This document shows, in pieces, positions 1 through 6,460 of a stretch of DNA of 14,431 nt (its first letter is position 1; every line of letters starts with the position of its first letter). The position numbers and the translations under genes are program-made. The stretch covers positions 1 to 14,431 of the forward strand of contig CAZOJY010000093.1 in the NCBI GenBank assembly GCA_964580235.1, given 5' to 3'. Source of the DNA: G020348385 sp964580235. GTDB taxonomy: Bacteria; Acidobacteriota; Aminicenantia; Aminicenantales; Aminicenantaceae. The notes beneath the pieces were generated by a model. It was not told the DNA's origin, did not search any database, and saw only the letters and a list, made by a program, of their open reading frames with translations.

Positions 1-43
1 GATAATCCATTATCTGAGAAAAAACAGTTCTTCCTGTATTCAT
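1..43 (-). CDS. IS4-like (DUF4372-type) transposase, N-terminus only, cut by window edge
   Basis: Read on the minus strand, an ATG at 43-41 is preceded by a strong AAGGAG ribosome binding site (54-49, 5-nt spacing) and opens the peptide MNTGRTVFSQIMDY before the window ends. From memory this is the typical start of IS4-superfamily transposases with an N-terminal DUF4372 domain (MNTGKTVFSQIMDF-like). These DDE enzymes cut and paste their own insertion sequence. Only 14 residues are visible, so the identity rests on that short match plus the good start site. The rest of the gene lies left of the window, so its integrity cannot be judged. The IS end on this side should lie within the next 200 or so bases. 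Confidence 0.6.
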   Translation of the reverse strand, partial: MNTGRTVFSQIMDY

Positions 44-272
44 AGTCACTCCTTCCCGTCGATTGACAGAATGGTGACCATATCATAAAATTGAGTTCAA
101 ATCGATTACAGTGATTTTCTTGCATAAATTAATGAAAATAATTAAATTATAAGGATTATAAATTCAAACGTTGGGACAGTAGTGGCTTTATTTGAATAAA
201 TATTACACTTTGGGCGGGCGCTGGTCAATAACCTTTAGGGATGAAGTTTAGAGGTGATTTTGCACAAAAAAC
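44..272. other. AT-rich spacer, probably containing the right end of the IS
   Basis: There is no gene here. Bases 44-60 hold the transposase leader. ATGGTGACCAT at 71-81 is a short perfect inverted repeat, and 120-165 is very AT-rich. GTTGGGACAGTAGTGG, near 170-186, has the look of an IS terminal inverted repeat and would be the place to look for the matching left end. The other end is outside the window, so the boundary is not established. Confidence 0.3.
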
Positions 273-938
273 TCATAAAACAGAAAAGTCATCTTCCTCC
301 GGCTCTTCTTCCCTAGCCCTAAAATCATCCCTCTCCTGTATAACCAAATGCCCCTCGGCCTCTGCTTGTCTCAATATTTCCATTTCCGAAATCTCATAGT
401 TATTGATTGTGCTTAGATACACCCATTGTGTTGCACGGGCAATCCCCACAAAAAGGATACGTTGACGAGCGACTCCATGGACCCAGGGAAATGACCTTTC
501 GGTCAGCCTGGGAAAAAGCACACTGTCAAAAGTCAGCCCTTCATAATCTGCCGCTGTTTCACGATTTCCGCAAGGCGATCAGTCTCATTCTCGAATGAGG
601 GAGCAATATAACACAGGGGGCGCTCCCGGACGTTCTTCTCTGTATGGGTTTGGGCGATGTATTCTTTGCGCAGCTCCTCATCGGAAATAAAGTGAGAGGC
701 GAGGTTTGAACTCTGTCGGAATGCTGAGTTTCTCCCTTGCAAAGGATCCGTCTGGAGGAAAAGGAAGGGTTACCAGTGATGAGTGAAATGCCATCGTGAA
801 GGACAGGCTCGATGAGAGGCCGTGGCAAAACTGTAGCGGTACTGACGTCATAAGCCTTTGGGGAGAAAATAAGGGGTGAATTTTGTAGCGATCGTGGTAG
901 CTGGAGACATCACAGAGGACCAAGAGAAGATTTTCCAA
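273..938 (-). pseudogene. decayed UvrD/Rep-type DNA helicase, C-terminal remnant
   Basis: Three overlapping minus-strand frames together read as pieces of one protein. The last piece (to the TGA at 273-275) contains GLTFDSVLFP (about 539-510), a good match to superfamily-1 helicase motif V (KGLEFDxVxLP). It also contains ILFVGIARATQWVYLS (about 460-410), a match to motif VI (LLYVxITRAxExLYLS). It ends in an acidic tail with DDFSVL. Upstream, other frames give VRERPLCYIAPSFENETDRL (about 640-580) and LLLVLCDVSSYHDRY (about 930-890). Joining the pieces needs several frame changes. One lost T near 890, judged against the related copy at 2228-2359, restores continuity between the two rightmost frames. 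The ATPase and 2A domains are absent. It is a dead remnant; the part upstream of motif V is not identified. Confidence 0.65.
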
Positions 939-1023
939 TGATATTTACCAGCATATAACAGATGTAATGTATATTATCCGTATCATGTGGATAGAAGTTG
1001 TGATAGTCGTAGAAAATAGATGT

Positions 1024-1075
1024 TTGAAATTATCCCTTTTTGTATTATACTATTTAGTATAATACCAATTGGTAT
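1024..1075 (+). promoter_or_regulatory. ATPase promoter overlaid by two palindromes (putative operator)
   Basis: TTGAAA (1024-1029), 17 nt, then TATACT (1047-1052) makes a good sigma-70-type promoter with a predicted start near 1059. A perfect inverted repeat covers the -10 and start site: TATTATACTA (1043-1052), two bases, TAGTATAATA (1055-1064). Abutting it is a second perfect palindrome, ATACCAATTGGTAT (1062-1075), which runs up to the AAGGAG ribosome binding site (1076-1081). This layout is what a repressor site looks like. The regulator is unknown; the winged-helix domain of the downstream ATPase is one candidate. Confidence 0.55.
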
Positions 1076-1087
1076 AAGGAGAGAAAA

Positions 1088-2200
1088 ATGAATCCCTTTA
1101 AATATGGCCAAGTCGTTAAGGAAGCGGATTTTTGCCCTCGTCCAAAGCTCTTGAAAAATGTTGAAGAATTTATCAAATCAGCACAAAACATCCTGATACA
1201 AGGAGAAAGAAGGACAGGAAAGACTTCTTTAATCTTCGAGGCTTTACGCCGGTTAAGAAAACGTCACGTCGTATACGCAGACTTGCTGGAAGTAAAAAGT
1301 TCCGATGATCTCTGTAAAAGGATTATAAAGGCTGTTATTTCGATGGAGCAACAAAGCGGAGTTGCAGAAAAATTATTCAAGTCGCTTTCCCGGTTGAGAC
1401 CAACTCTCAGCATCGATCCCATAACAGGACAACCATCTATATCTTTAGATGCATCTATAAAACTTCAGCCTGATTCGATCGAAAGCATACTGGATATGGT
1501 CGGTACAATTAACAAGAGAAAAGCCATTGTGGTCGTTTTTGATGAATTCCAGGATATCCTGAATCTCAAGGATTCTAAAGAAGCTTTGGCTTTGCTGCGC
1601 AGTAAAATTCAGTTTCATTCAAAAATTCCCTACATCTTTGCAGGAAGTATCAGGAATAAAATGAATGACATATTCAATCATCCTGACAGCGCTTTTTTTA
1701 AATCAGCAATTGCAATAAACGTTGGCCCCATAAATAGAGAGCAATTTATCGCTTTTTTGGAAAGCAAATTTTTGTTGGGAAAGCGTTCTATCGATCTACC
1801 GAATTTTAATCTGATATTTGAGATAGCGGAAAATATTCCTGGCGACATACAGCAACTATGTGGAGCAATCTGGGAGATAACCTCTTACAGAGATAAAATA
1901 GATGAGTCAATTATCCCCAAAGCATTACAGCTGATTTATGCCCGGGAATTTAAGGGCTATGAGGCTATTCTGGTTCAATTGACAGCAAATCATCTTAAAT
2001 GTTTAGTCGGCCTTGCAAAAATCGGAGGGAAAGCGCCATTATCATCGGAATTTGTCAAAGTAGCGGGCATTGAATTGCCGGCTACGATAAAAAAAGCATT
2101 AACTCGTTTGATTCAGCTAAAAATAATATACCGTTATCAGGGCGAATACAAATTTGTTAATCCTTTTTTTAAATCCTGGCTATTGTTCAAAAATCTATAG
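1088..2200 (+). CDS. archaeal-type P-loop ATPase with C-terminal winged helix
   Basis: A 370-residue protein of the archaeal ATPase type (PF01637-like, STAND-related AAA+). Seen in the sequence: Walker A GERRTGKT at residues 39-46, Walker B AIVVVFDE at 146-153 with acidic D152/E153, a sensor-1-like segment FAGSIRNKM near 184, and a C-terminal winged-helix-like segment (about 296-370) containing KKALTRLIQLKIIYRYQGEY. The family couples ATP hydrolysis to poorly defined roles, often proposed in DNA handling, defence or regulation; its substrate is unknown. The start is secure, with AAGGAG 7 nt before the ATG. It has no operon partner and sits between helicase debris on both sides, pointing to an accessory insertion. 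The promoter carries palindromes that the winged helix might bind (inference). Confidence 0.75.
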   Translation: MNPFKYGQVVKEADFCPRPKLLKNVEEFIKSAQNILIQGERRTGKTSLIFEALRRLRKRHVVYADLLEVKSSDDLCKRIIKAVISMEQQSGVAEKLFKSLSRLRPTLSIDPITGQPSISLDASIKLQPDSIESILDMVGTINKRKAIVVVFDEFQDILNLKDSKEALALLRSKIQFHSKIPYIFAGSIRNKMNDIFNHPDSAFFKSAIAINVGPINREQFIAFLESKFLLGKRSIDLPNFNLIFEIAENIPGDIQQLCGAIWEITSYRDKIDESIIPKALQLIYAREFKGYEAILVQLTANHLKCLVGLAKIGGKAPLSSEFVKVAGIELPATIKKALTRLIQLKIIYRYQGEYKFVNPFFKSWLLFKNL

Positions 2201-2227
2201 GACAGAAAACTCGTTTAGGCAATCCTT

Positions 2228-2359
2228 CTAGGTTTGTTTGGCTGATTCAATCGAAAGAATCTGCACATCCTCGGGTGAAATCGTGTAGCGATCGTGGTAA
2301 CTGGAATCATAACAGAGGACCAAGAGGAGATTTACTAAGTGGATGAATGAGATCCAATA
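2228..2359 (-). pseudogene. coding fragment related to the right end of the helicase remnant
   Basis: On the minus strand this frame is open from just inside a TAA (2360-2362) to a TAG (2228-2230) and reads VNLLLVLCYDSSYHDRY, then TISPEDVQILSIESAKQT. It has no start codon or ribosome binding site. The first part matches LLLVLCDVSSYHDRY encoded around 885-935. Differences fall partly at third positions (for example CTC/CTT, AGT/AGC), so both copies descend from coding sequence. The two copies flank the ATPase gene in the same orientation. The family of this fragment is not recognised. Confidence 0.5.
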
Positions 2360-2362
2360 TTA

Positions 2363-4024
2363 TTAAAGATTGAGTTTTTGACCGATTCTCGCCAGCTCCT
2401 CAACTAAAACAAAATCCTTATCTGCCCAAGCCAACAGGTTCTTGGCTATCGCATATTCATCTTTTCCTTTTTCGATATCGTTGTTGTCGAGATGGATTTT
2501 ACACAGGTTCAGATGAGCAGCCGTATAATGAGGGTTGTACTGATTGACTTCATTGAGCAGGGCCAAGGCTTCATATTTCCTGTCCAGTTTTATGAGAATT
2601 TCGGCATAAGCATTGAGAAAATAGGATAAATCAAACATCGATGTCCAGTGGCCCATCTTCTTTTCTATCCTCTTTCCCTCACCGATATATTGCATAATCG
2701 ATTCCTGGTCGTTTGCCAAATATCCTTCGAGTATCTTCAAATGGATAAAGAATTTATAGATCGAAGAAAAATTCGTCGCGTTGACCCCTCCTCTTGCGAT
2801 TTTCTGCTCCATGATGTCCAGCATGGCTTTGAGTGTTTTGCCGTCGCCTTTTTCTGCGGCGATAACTCCCCTTAGCCAAAAAGGGAGGGCAGGCGATTTA
2901 TCGAGGTTGTCTCTCGGGAATTCAATGAAGGCTTTGTAAAACTTGGCATTGGTTTTAGTCGTCTCTCTATCTGTTAAGTGTTCCTGCTCGTCAAGGGATT
3001 CGGCCCCTCTTGTGAGCTGTCCGGTCAGGATGAAATTTTTACATAGATTTGTGTAGAGATAATCGAGATCTGGATCAAATTCCTTTCCTTTTTCTATTGA
3101 CTCGATAGCCTTCTTATAGTTCCCTGCAAACATACACCCGGAGGCTAAGCTGTCATACGCGTTGGCTGTATTGTCCAGTTCCACATATCTTTTAAAATGT
3201 TCCTCGGCCAACTTATGATTTCCGACCCATGAATAGCAAAATGCGATGTGATTGTGAACCTTGGCATAATTGGGATCCAGATCCAAGGTTCTCAAATAAT
3301 ACTTGATAGCTTCTTCTGCGTCTCCCGGGTAGAAATAGGACTCCGCGAATTCATAAAGGTATTCTTTATCGAAAGGAAAAGCCTCGGTAAGGATTCCGAG
3401 GTGTTGTCGCTCTTTGCTGGCGTTGGAGTCAATCCGTGCCAGGAGTGCTTCCAGCCTGTGGAGGTCATATTCGATGAGCCTATCTTTGTTTTCAAGGGCC
3501 TTGACGAGGCTCCTTTTGGCATCCTCTCTATCTCCTCTGAAGAGCTGAACCTCAGCAAGCTTTAAATGAGCCAGGCTGAATTCAGGACTGTTCTCGATGG
3601 CTGTTTTGTATTCGGAGTAGGCTGCATTTGAGTCTAGCTTTTTCCAGGCTTCCTCACCCTTTATGAAATGATTAAGGGCATCATAGTTGCCTGGAGATAT
3701 CTGGGAAGCTCTTCTGTTTTGGTCGATTCTTTTCACCAGGCCATCTGATTTTTCGGAAATGAAGGAGTGAATCTTTTTTATTTTGTTAGTAATAAAATCC
3801 ATATAGCCTTTGCATTCAAATCTCTGCTTGTAGGACTTTTGCCTGTTTCTCATGGAGACGAAGAGGGTAAATCCTGACGCCTTGGGGTAGGCCTCTACAT
3901 CGATAGTTAAAAGCGGGTTCCTGGGGATGGCATCTACCGATTCGGTCTTTTTTTTATAGACAGGGATGTCTTCTTGAACGAGTATATTCAGGTTTGTAGA
4001 TGCGGATAAAGACCGTTGGAGCAA
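2363..4024 (-). CDS. TPR/sensor half of a frame-split Ser/Thr kinase
   Basis: This frame has no plausible start of its own: the first possible codon is a TTG without a ribosome binding site, lying inside coding sequence. It continues the kinase gene upstream if one base is gained at the A7 run (4038-4044). It begins with a region typical of the periplasmic part of such kinases (LLQRSLSASTNLNILVQED, then IPVYKKK). From about residue 115 on it consists of tandem tetratricopeptide repeats, for example the segments beginning ALNHFIKGEEAWKKL, AHLKLAEVQLFRGDREDAK, AKVHNHIAFCYSWVGNHKLA and AHLNLCKIHLDNNDIEKGK. TPRs bind other proteins or peptides, so this is probably the ligand or partner-binding half, outside the membrane. 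The joined protein would be 932 residues. Whether the split is real, a slippage signal or a homopolymer error cannot be told here. Confidence 0.75.
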   Translation of the reverse strand: MLQRSLSASTNLNILVQEDIPVYKKKTESVDAIPRNPLLTIDVEAYPKASGFTLFVSMRNRQKSYKQRFECKGYMDFITNKIKKIHSFISEKSDGLVKRIDQNRRASQISPGNYDALNHFIKGEEAWKKLDSNAAYSEYKTAIENSPEFSLAHLKLAEVQLFRGDREDAKRSLVKALENKDRLIEYDLHRLEALLARIDSNASKERQHLGILTEAFPFDKEYLYEFAESYFYPGDAEEAIKYYLRTLDLDPNYAKVHNHIAFCYSWVGNHKLAEEHFKRYVELDNTANAYDSLASGCMFAGNYKKAIESIEKGKEFDPDLDYLYTNLCKNFILTGQLTRGAESLDEQEHLTDRETTKTNAKFYKAFIEFPRDNLDKSPALPFWLRGVIAAEKGDGKTLKAMLDIMEQKIARGGVNATNFSSIYKFFIHLKILEGYLANDQESIMQYIGEGKRIEKKMGHWTSMFDLSYFLNAYAEILIKLDRKYEALALLNEVNQYNPHYTAAHLNLCKIHLDNNDIEKGKDEYAIAKNLLAWADKDFVLVEELARIGQKLNL

Positions 4025-5160
4025 AAAATCGATGAGATTTTTTTGTCGATACCGGTTTGGGTATCTGCTGATCGCTCTATCAGAATGAAGTTGTCGTATT
4101 TAGGGCCTGGCTGAATGAACGTCTTCCAGATCTGATAGCCCCCAAAGATTATCAGAGCGGCAAAGAGGAGAGGAAGAACCCGCCTGATAGCCTTTTTCTT
4201 GGCCGGGATTTCTTTCTCGATTTCTGTGATTTCTGAAAGGAGCTCTTTTGAACCCTGATATCTTCTGGTCCTATCCTTTTCCAAGCATTTCATGATGACC
4301 CGGTTGATGTTTGCCGGAATTCCTGTGTTTAACTCAATAGGCTGTTGGGATGAGGCTGTCAAATGTTTAACAGCCACGCTTAAGGAGGTTTCTCCTTCAA
4401 ATGGCAGCTGTCCTGTCATCATTTCATATAAAATCACACCAAGGGAATATATGTCAGAACGATGATCTACTTCTTTTGCCTCAGCCTGTTCAGGAGACAT
4501 GTATTCCGGAGTCCCAATCATCACCCCCGAACCTGTAATGCCCTTGGTTTTGATTGACCGAGCTATTCCGAAATCCATAATCCGGGCATTTCCATCTTTA
4601 TCGATCATAATATTGGAGGGCTTTAGATCTCGATGGACAACTCCTAGTCTATGGGCTTCAACTAGTCCTTCACATATCTGTTGGGCAATAGAAATGGCAC
4701 TTGGAATGGATAGTCTTTTTGATCGTCTAATGAAACTCTTTAAATCCTCCCCAGATACATACTCCATTGTGATGTAGTGTGTTCCTTTATACTCACCGAG
4801 ATCATACATTCCACAGACGTTCTTGTGTCTTATCTTACGAGCTGTCGTTAATTCGTTGTGGAATCGATCGATCGTTTTTTTATTCGATGCAATTTCATGC
4901 TTAATAAGTTTTAATGCAATTTCCTCTTTTGTGTTGGTATCCTCAACTCGGTAGACCTTGCCCATCCCGCCTTTGCCGAGTTCTTCGATTATTTCGTATC
5001 TATCGGCAAAAGTGGTTCCTCTAGTAAACTCCTCAACAGGTATTTCAATTGTTTTAGTGACTCCGATATCCTTGGGTGACAGGAGTCGGGTTCCACATTC
5101 TCCACAGAACTTTAGGGTATCGGGATTATTGGTGTTACATTTGGGACACGTATTTGACAT
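3988..5160 (-). CDS. zinc-ribbon membrane Ser/Thr protein kinase (N-terminal half of frame-split gene)
   Basis: A Hanks-type (PknB-like) kinase. Order of parts: zinc ribbon with C5, C8, C19 and C22; glycine loop GKGGMGKV (62-69); ATP-binding lysine K84; catalytic loop HRDLKPSN (176-183); DFG (196-198); GTPEYMSPE (216-224); kinase domain to about 315; a basic stretch (AKKKAIRR); and one membrane helix, about 328-342 (LPLLFAALIIFGGY). All catalytic residues are present, so the kinase should be active in the cytoplasm. The start is supported by AAGGGA about 7 nt upstream. After residue 374 the frame gives a short unrelated tail (ISSIFCSNG...). The -1 frame instead continues as sensible protein with TPRs, so the tail is probably not native. 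Its targets are unknown. Confidence 0.85.
   Translation of the reverse strand: MSNTCPKCNTNNPDTLKFCGECGTRLLSPKDIGVTKTIEIPVEEFTRGTTFADRYEIIEELGKGGMGKVYRVEDTNTKEEIALKLIKHEIASNKKTIDRFHNELTTARKIRHKNVCGMYDLGEYKGTHYITMEYVSGEDLKSFIRRSKRLSIPSAISIAQQICEGLVEAHRLGVVHRDLKPSNIMIDKDGNARIMDFGIARSIKTKGITGSGVMIGTPEYMSPEQAEAKEVDHRSDIYSLGVILYEMMTGQLPFEGETSLSVAVKHLTASSQQPIELNTGIPANINRVIMKCLEKDRTRRYQGSKELLSEITEIEKEIPAKKKAIRRVLPLLFAALIIFGGYQIWKTFIQPGPKYDNFILIERSADTQTGIDKKISSIFCSNGLYPHLQT
4038..4044 (-). other. A7 frame-change site joining kinase and TPR halves
   Basis: On the minus strand the codons GAC AAA AAA ATC contain seven As. Stepping back one base after the second AAA (equivalently, an eighth A) changes DKK-ISS into DKK-NLIDFLLQRSL, the start of the TPR half. 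The run could be a frameshift mutation, a homopolymer read error, or a site of transcriptional slippage. Confidence 0.7.
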
Positions 5161-5196
5161 TGCTGTTCCCTTATTTTCCCATGTTTGGGCGGAGAA

Positions 5197-5233
5197 AGGA
5201 TATCAAGGAATGAATAATGTGACAAATTGTCAC
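5197..5233 (-). promoter_or_regulatory. candidate promoter of the split kinase gene with inverted repeat
   Basis: On the minus strand TTGTCA (5225-5220), 17 nt, TATCCT (5202-5197) is a moderate promoter that would give a leader of about 30 nt. GTGACA-AAT-TGTCAC (5219-5233) is a perfect inverted repeat covering the -35 box and could be an operator. No regulator is assigned. Confidence 0.35.
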
Positions 5234-5297
5234 CAAATTTGATAAAAATAGCCTAATGACTTTCAGTGCTATCTGCTTAACTGCTTGCTATCCCTGG

Positions 5298-5372
5298 AAT
5301 TGGGTAGAGCAGTCTGGTAGCTCGTAGGGTTTATAAGCCGGATATCGCCCCTACAAATTAGGAAAGAAATTG
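5298..5372 (+). pseudogene. decayed initiator tRNA (fMet-like)
   Basis: GGGTAGAGCAGTCTGGTAGC (5302-5321) followed by TCG is nearly identical to the 5' half of bacterial initiator tRNA. The anticodon region TAGGGTTTATAAGCCGG keeps spacing and most bases of the fMet arm, but the CAT anticodon reads TAT and one of the G-C stem pairs is lost. Next come CCGGA, TCGC and CAAAT at the exact spacing expected for the variable loop and T arm. The acceptor stem and T stem no longer pair (AATTGGG against unrelated sequence after 5360). So the full length is recognisable but the molecule cannot fold as a tRNA. It is a remnant, perhaps of a displaced tRNA or of a site used by an integrating element. Confidence 0.65.
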
Positions 5373-5704
5373 AGGCCTTCGTACTAACACAAAAACTGTT
5401 GTTTGTTTGATCTATCTGTGATAATGGTAAAACTATTGTCAGCCGAGAATTCGGAAAATGAAGGGAGTTGAGGAGGAGAGGTAAAATCATGAAGGAACAC
5501 ATCAATCCGTAGAATTTCGATTCCAAAACGCTACCGTATCACTTTTTTCCCTTTCTGTGTAGTTCAAAGCAGACCATTACAGATAATTTCAAGATTCAAT
5601 AAATGATTTGATTAGCATCCTTAGCTTGTGGGGTTGAGAATAGAGCAGAGGATAAATCGTCTTTATTATTGCTGTGAAAAAGCGGAAATAGTACAAAGTT
5701 GCTG
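5373..5704. other. spacer without recognisable gene
   Basis: I see nothing convincing here. A GAGGAGAGG followed by ATG near 5489 looks like a ribosome binding site, but the frame closes after seven codons (MKEHINP). A second mini-frame (MVKLLSAENSENEGS) just before it is equally unsupported. The rest is AT-rich with stops in all frames. It may be a decayed gene beyond recognition. Confidence 0.4.
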
Positions 5705-5733
5705 TTGACAAATGGTTCCAAATATGGTACCAA
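5705..5733 (+). promoter_or_regulatory. hic promoter region: consensus -35 and repeated TGGNNCCA operator-like boxes
   Basis: A perfect -35 TTGACA lies at 5705-5710. The -10 at 17 nt (TACCAA) is poor and may have decayed. In the spacer two boxes, TGGTTCCA (5713-5720) and TGGTACCA (5725-5732), are placed 12 bp apart, about one helical turn. HicB proteins with a ribbon-helix-helix domain autoregulate by binding such paired sites, so this is a candidate HicB operator, about 30 nt before the hicA start (inference). Confidence 0.4.
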
Positions 5734-5761
5734 TCTAATAATAAGCTAGGATGATAGCTTA

Positions 5762-5914
5762 TTGAACAAAAAATGTTATGACTTGTATAAGAAAGCAAAG
5801 CAAAATCCTAAAGGTCTTTGATTCTCTGTGATAAGAACATTGTGTGAGGGCATTGGGATGAAGTGTGACAGAATCAAGGGTTCACATTTCATATACAGAA
5901 GGGACGATCTATGA
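5762..5914 (+). pseudogene. hicA: broken HicA mRNA-interferase toxin gene
   Basis: From a TTG at 5762 the frame reads LNKKCYDLYKKAKQNPKGL, stop (TGA 5819-5821), then FSVIRTLCEGIGMKCDRIK and GSHFIYRRDDL, ending at TGA 5912-5914. HicA toxins have the pattern KNNPKxLRFSDLxKLCExxGFxxDRxxGSHxIYRR, with the histidine of GSH essential for mRNA cleavage. The match is clear on both sides of the stop. The stop lies where Arg is usual (GL-R-FS), so one C-to-T change CGA to TGA explains it. The C-terminal third of a usual HicA (about 80 residues) is also missing: the frame ends by ATGA overlap with hicB. Two separate lesions make it non-functional. The start TTG has only a weak AGGAT-like site upstream. 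Confidence 0.75.
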
Positions 5915-6354
5915 ACAAACATGCGATTTCTATTAAATGGAGCGATGAAGACAACAGTTTTGTAGCGACAATCCCGGGAATTGAAGCCCTCAGTGCCTTC
6001 GGATCGACACGAGAAGAAGCTCTATCTGAATTGCACATCGCAGCGGAAGCTTATTTTGAAGCCTTAGAAATCTCTGGAAAACCAATACCTTTGCCTGAAA
6101 AAGTGATTCCCTACAGCGGACAACTCCGTCTCCGGATGCCGAAAAGTCTTCATGCTGCACTCTCCAACGAGGCAGAGGGTGAAAAAATTTCTCTTAATAC
6201 ATATATCGTTTCCCTTTTATCCGAAAGGCACATTGAAAAAAAATTGCTGAATATGATCGAGGGGAAAATAACCGCCTTCAATAACAGATCACAGGCAACG
6301 TATAAAGTTGGAGAGAGCGAAAAGAAGTATAGAAGCAAAAAACGAAAAAAATAA
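5911..6354 (+). CDS. hicB: HicB-family antitoxin, intact, partner toxin broken
   Basis: A 147-residue protein with two parts. The N-terminal HicB-like partial RNase-H fold (about 5-65) contains IKWSDEDNSFVATIPGIE and the typical FGSTREEALSELHIAAEAY. The C-terminal ribbon-helix-helix DNA-binding segment (about 70-105) contains QLRLRMPKSLHAALSNEAE and SLNTYIVSLLSER. A Lys/Arg-rich tail (to KKRKK) follows. HicB neutralises HicA and represses the operon. The ATG has a good AGAAGGGA site 6 nt upstream and overlaps the end of the hicA remnant by ATGA, so translation was once coupled. The protein looks complete while its toxin is dead. It may persist as an orphan antitoxin that could blunt related HicA toxins, or as a DNA-binding repressor (inference). 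Confidence 0.85.
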   Translation: MNKHAISIKWSDEDNSFVATIPGIEALSAFGSTREEALSELHIAAEAYFEALEISGKPIPLPEKVIPYSGQLRLRMPKSLHAALSNEAEGEKISLNTYIVSLLSERHIEKKLLNMIEGKITAFNNRSQATYKVGESEKKYRSKKRKK

Positions 6355-6460
6355 AGTTTACATAATAGATATTATTTGACCGATTCTGCCTATTCTGCCA
6401 ATTTTAATCTTACAGCCATACTCTAATAAAAATTGGATGTAAGTATTTAAATATCTGCGA

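Noticed and set aside
273..521. Independent 82-residue gene
   Set aside because: It begins at a GTG in the middle of helicase motif V; the motif continues upstream in the same frame, so it is a remnant and not a gene.
4499..5242. Plus-strand open frames opposite the kinase gene
   Set aside because: They are antisense shadows of a clear kinase domain, with no family resemblance.
5489..5512. Seven-codon frame MKEHINP behind GAGGAGAGG
   Set aside because: Too short to support as a gene; it may be the start of something decayed.
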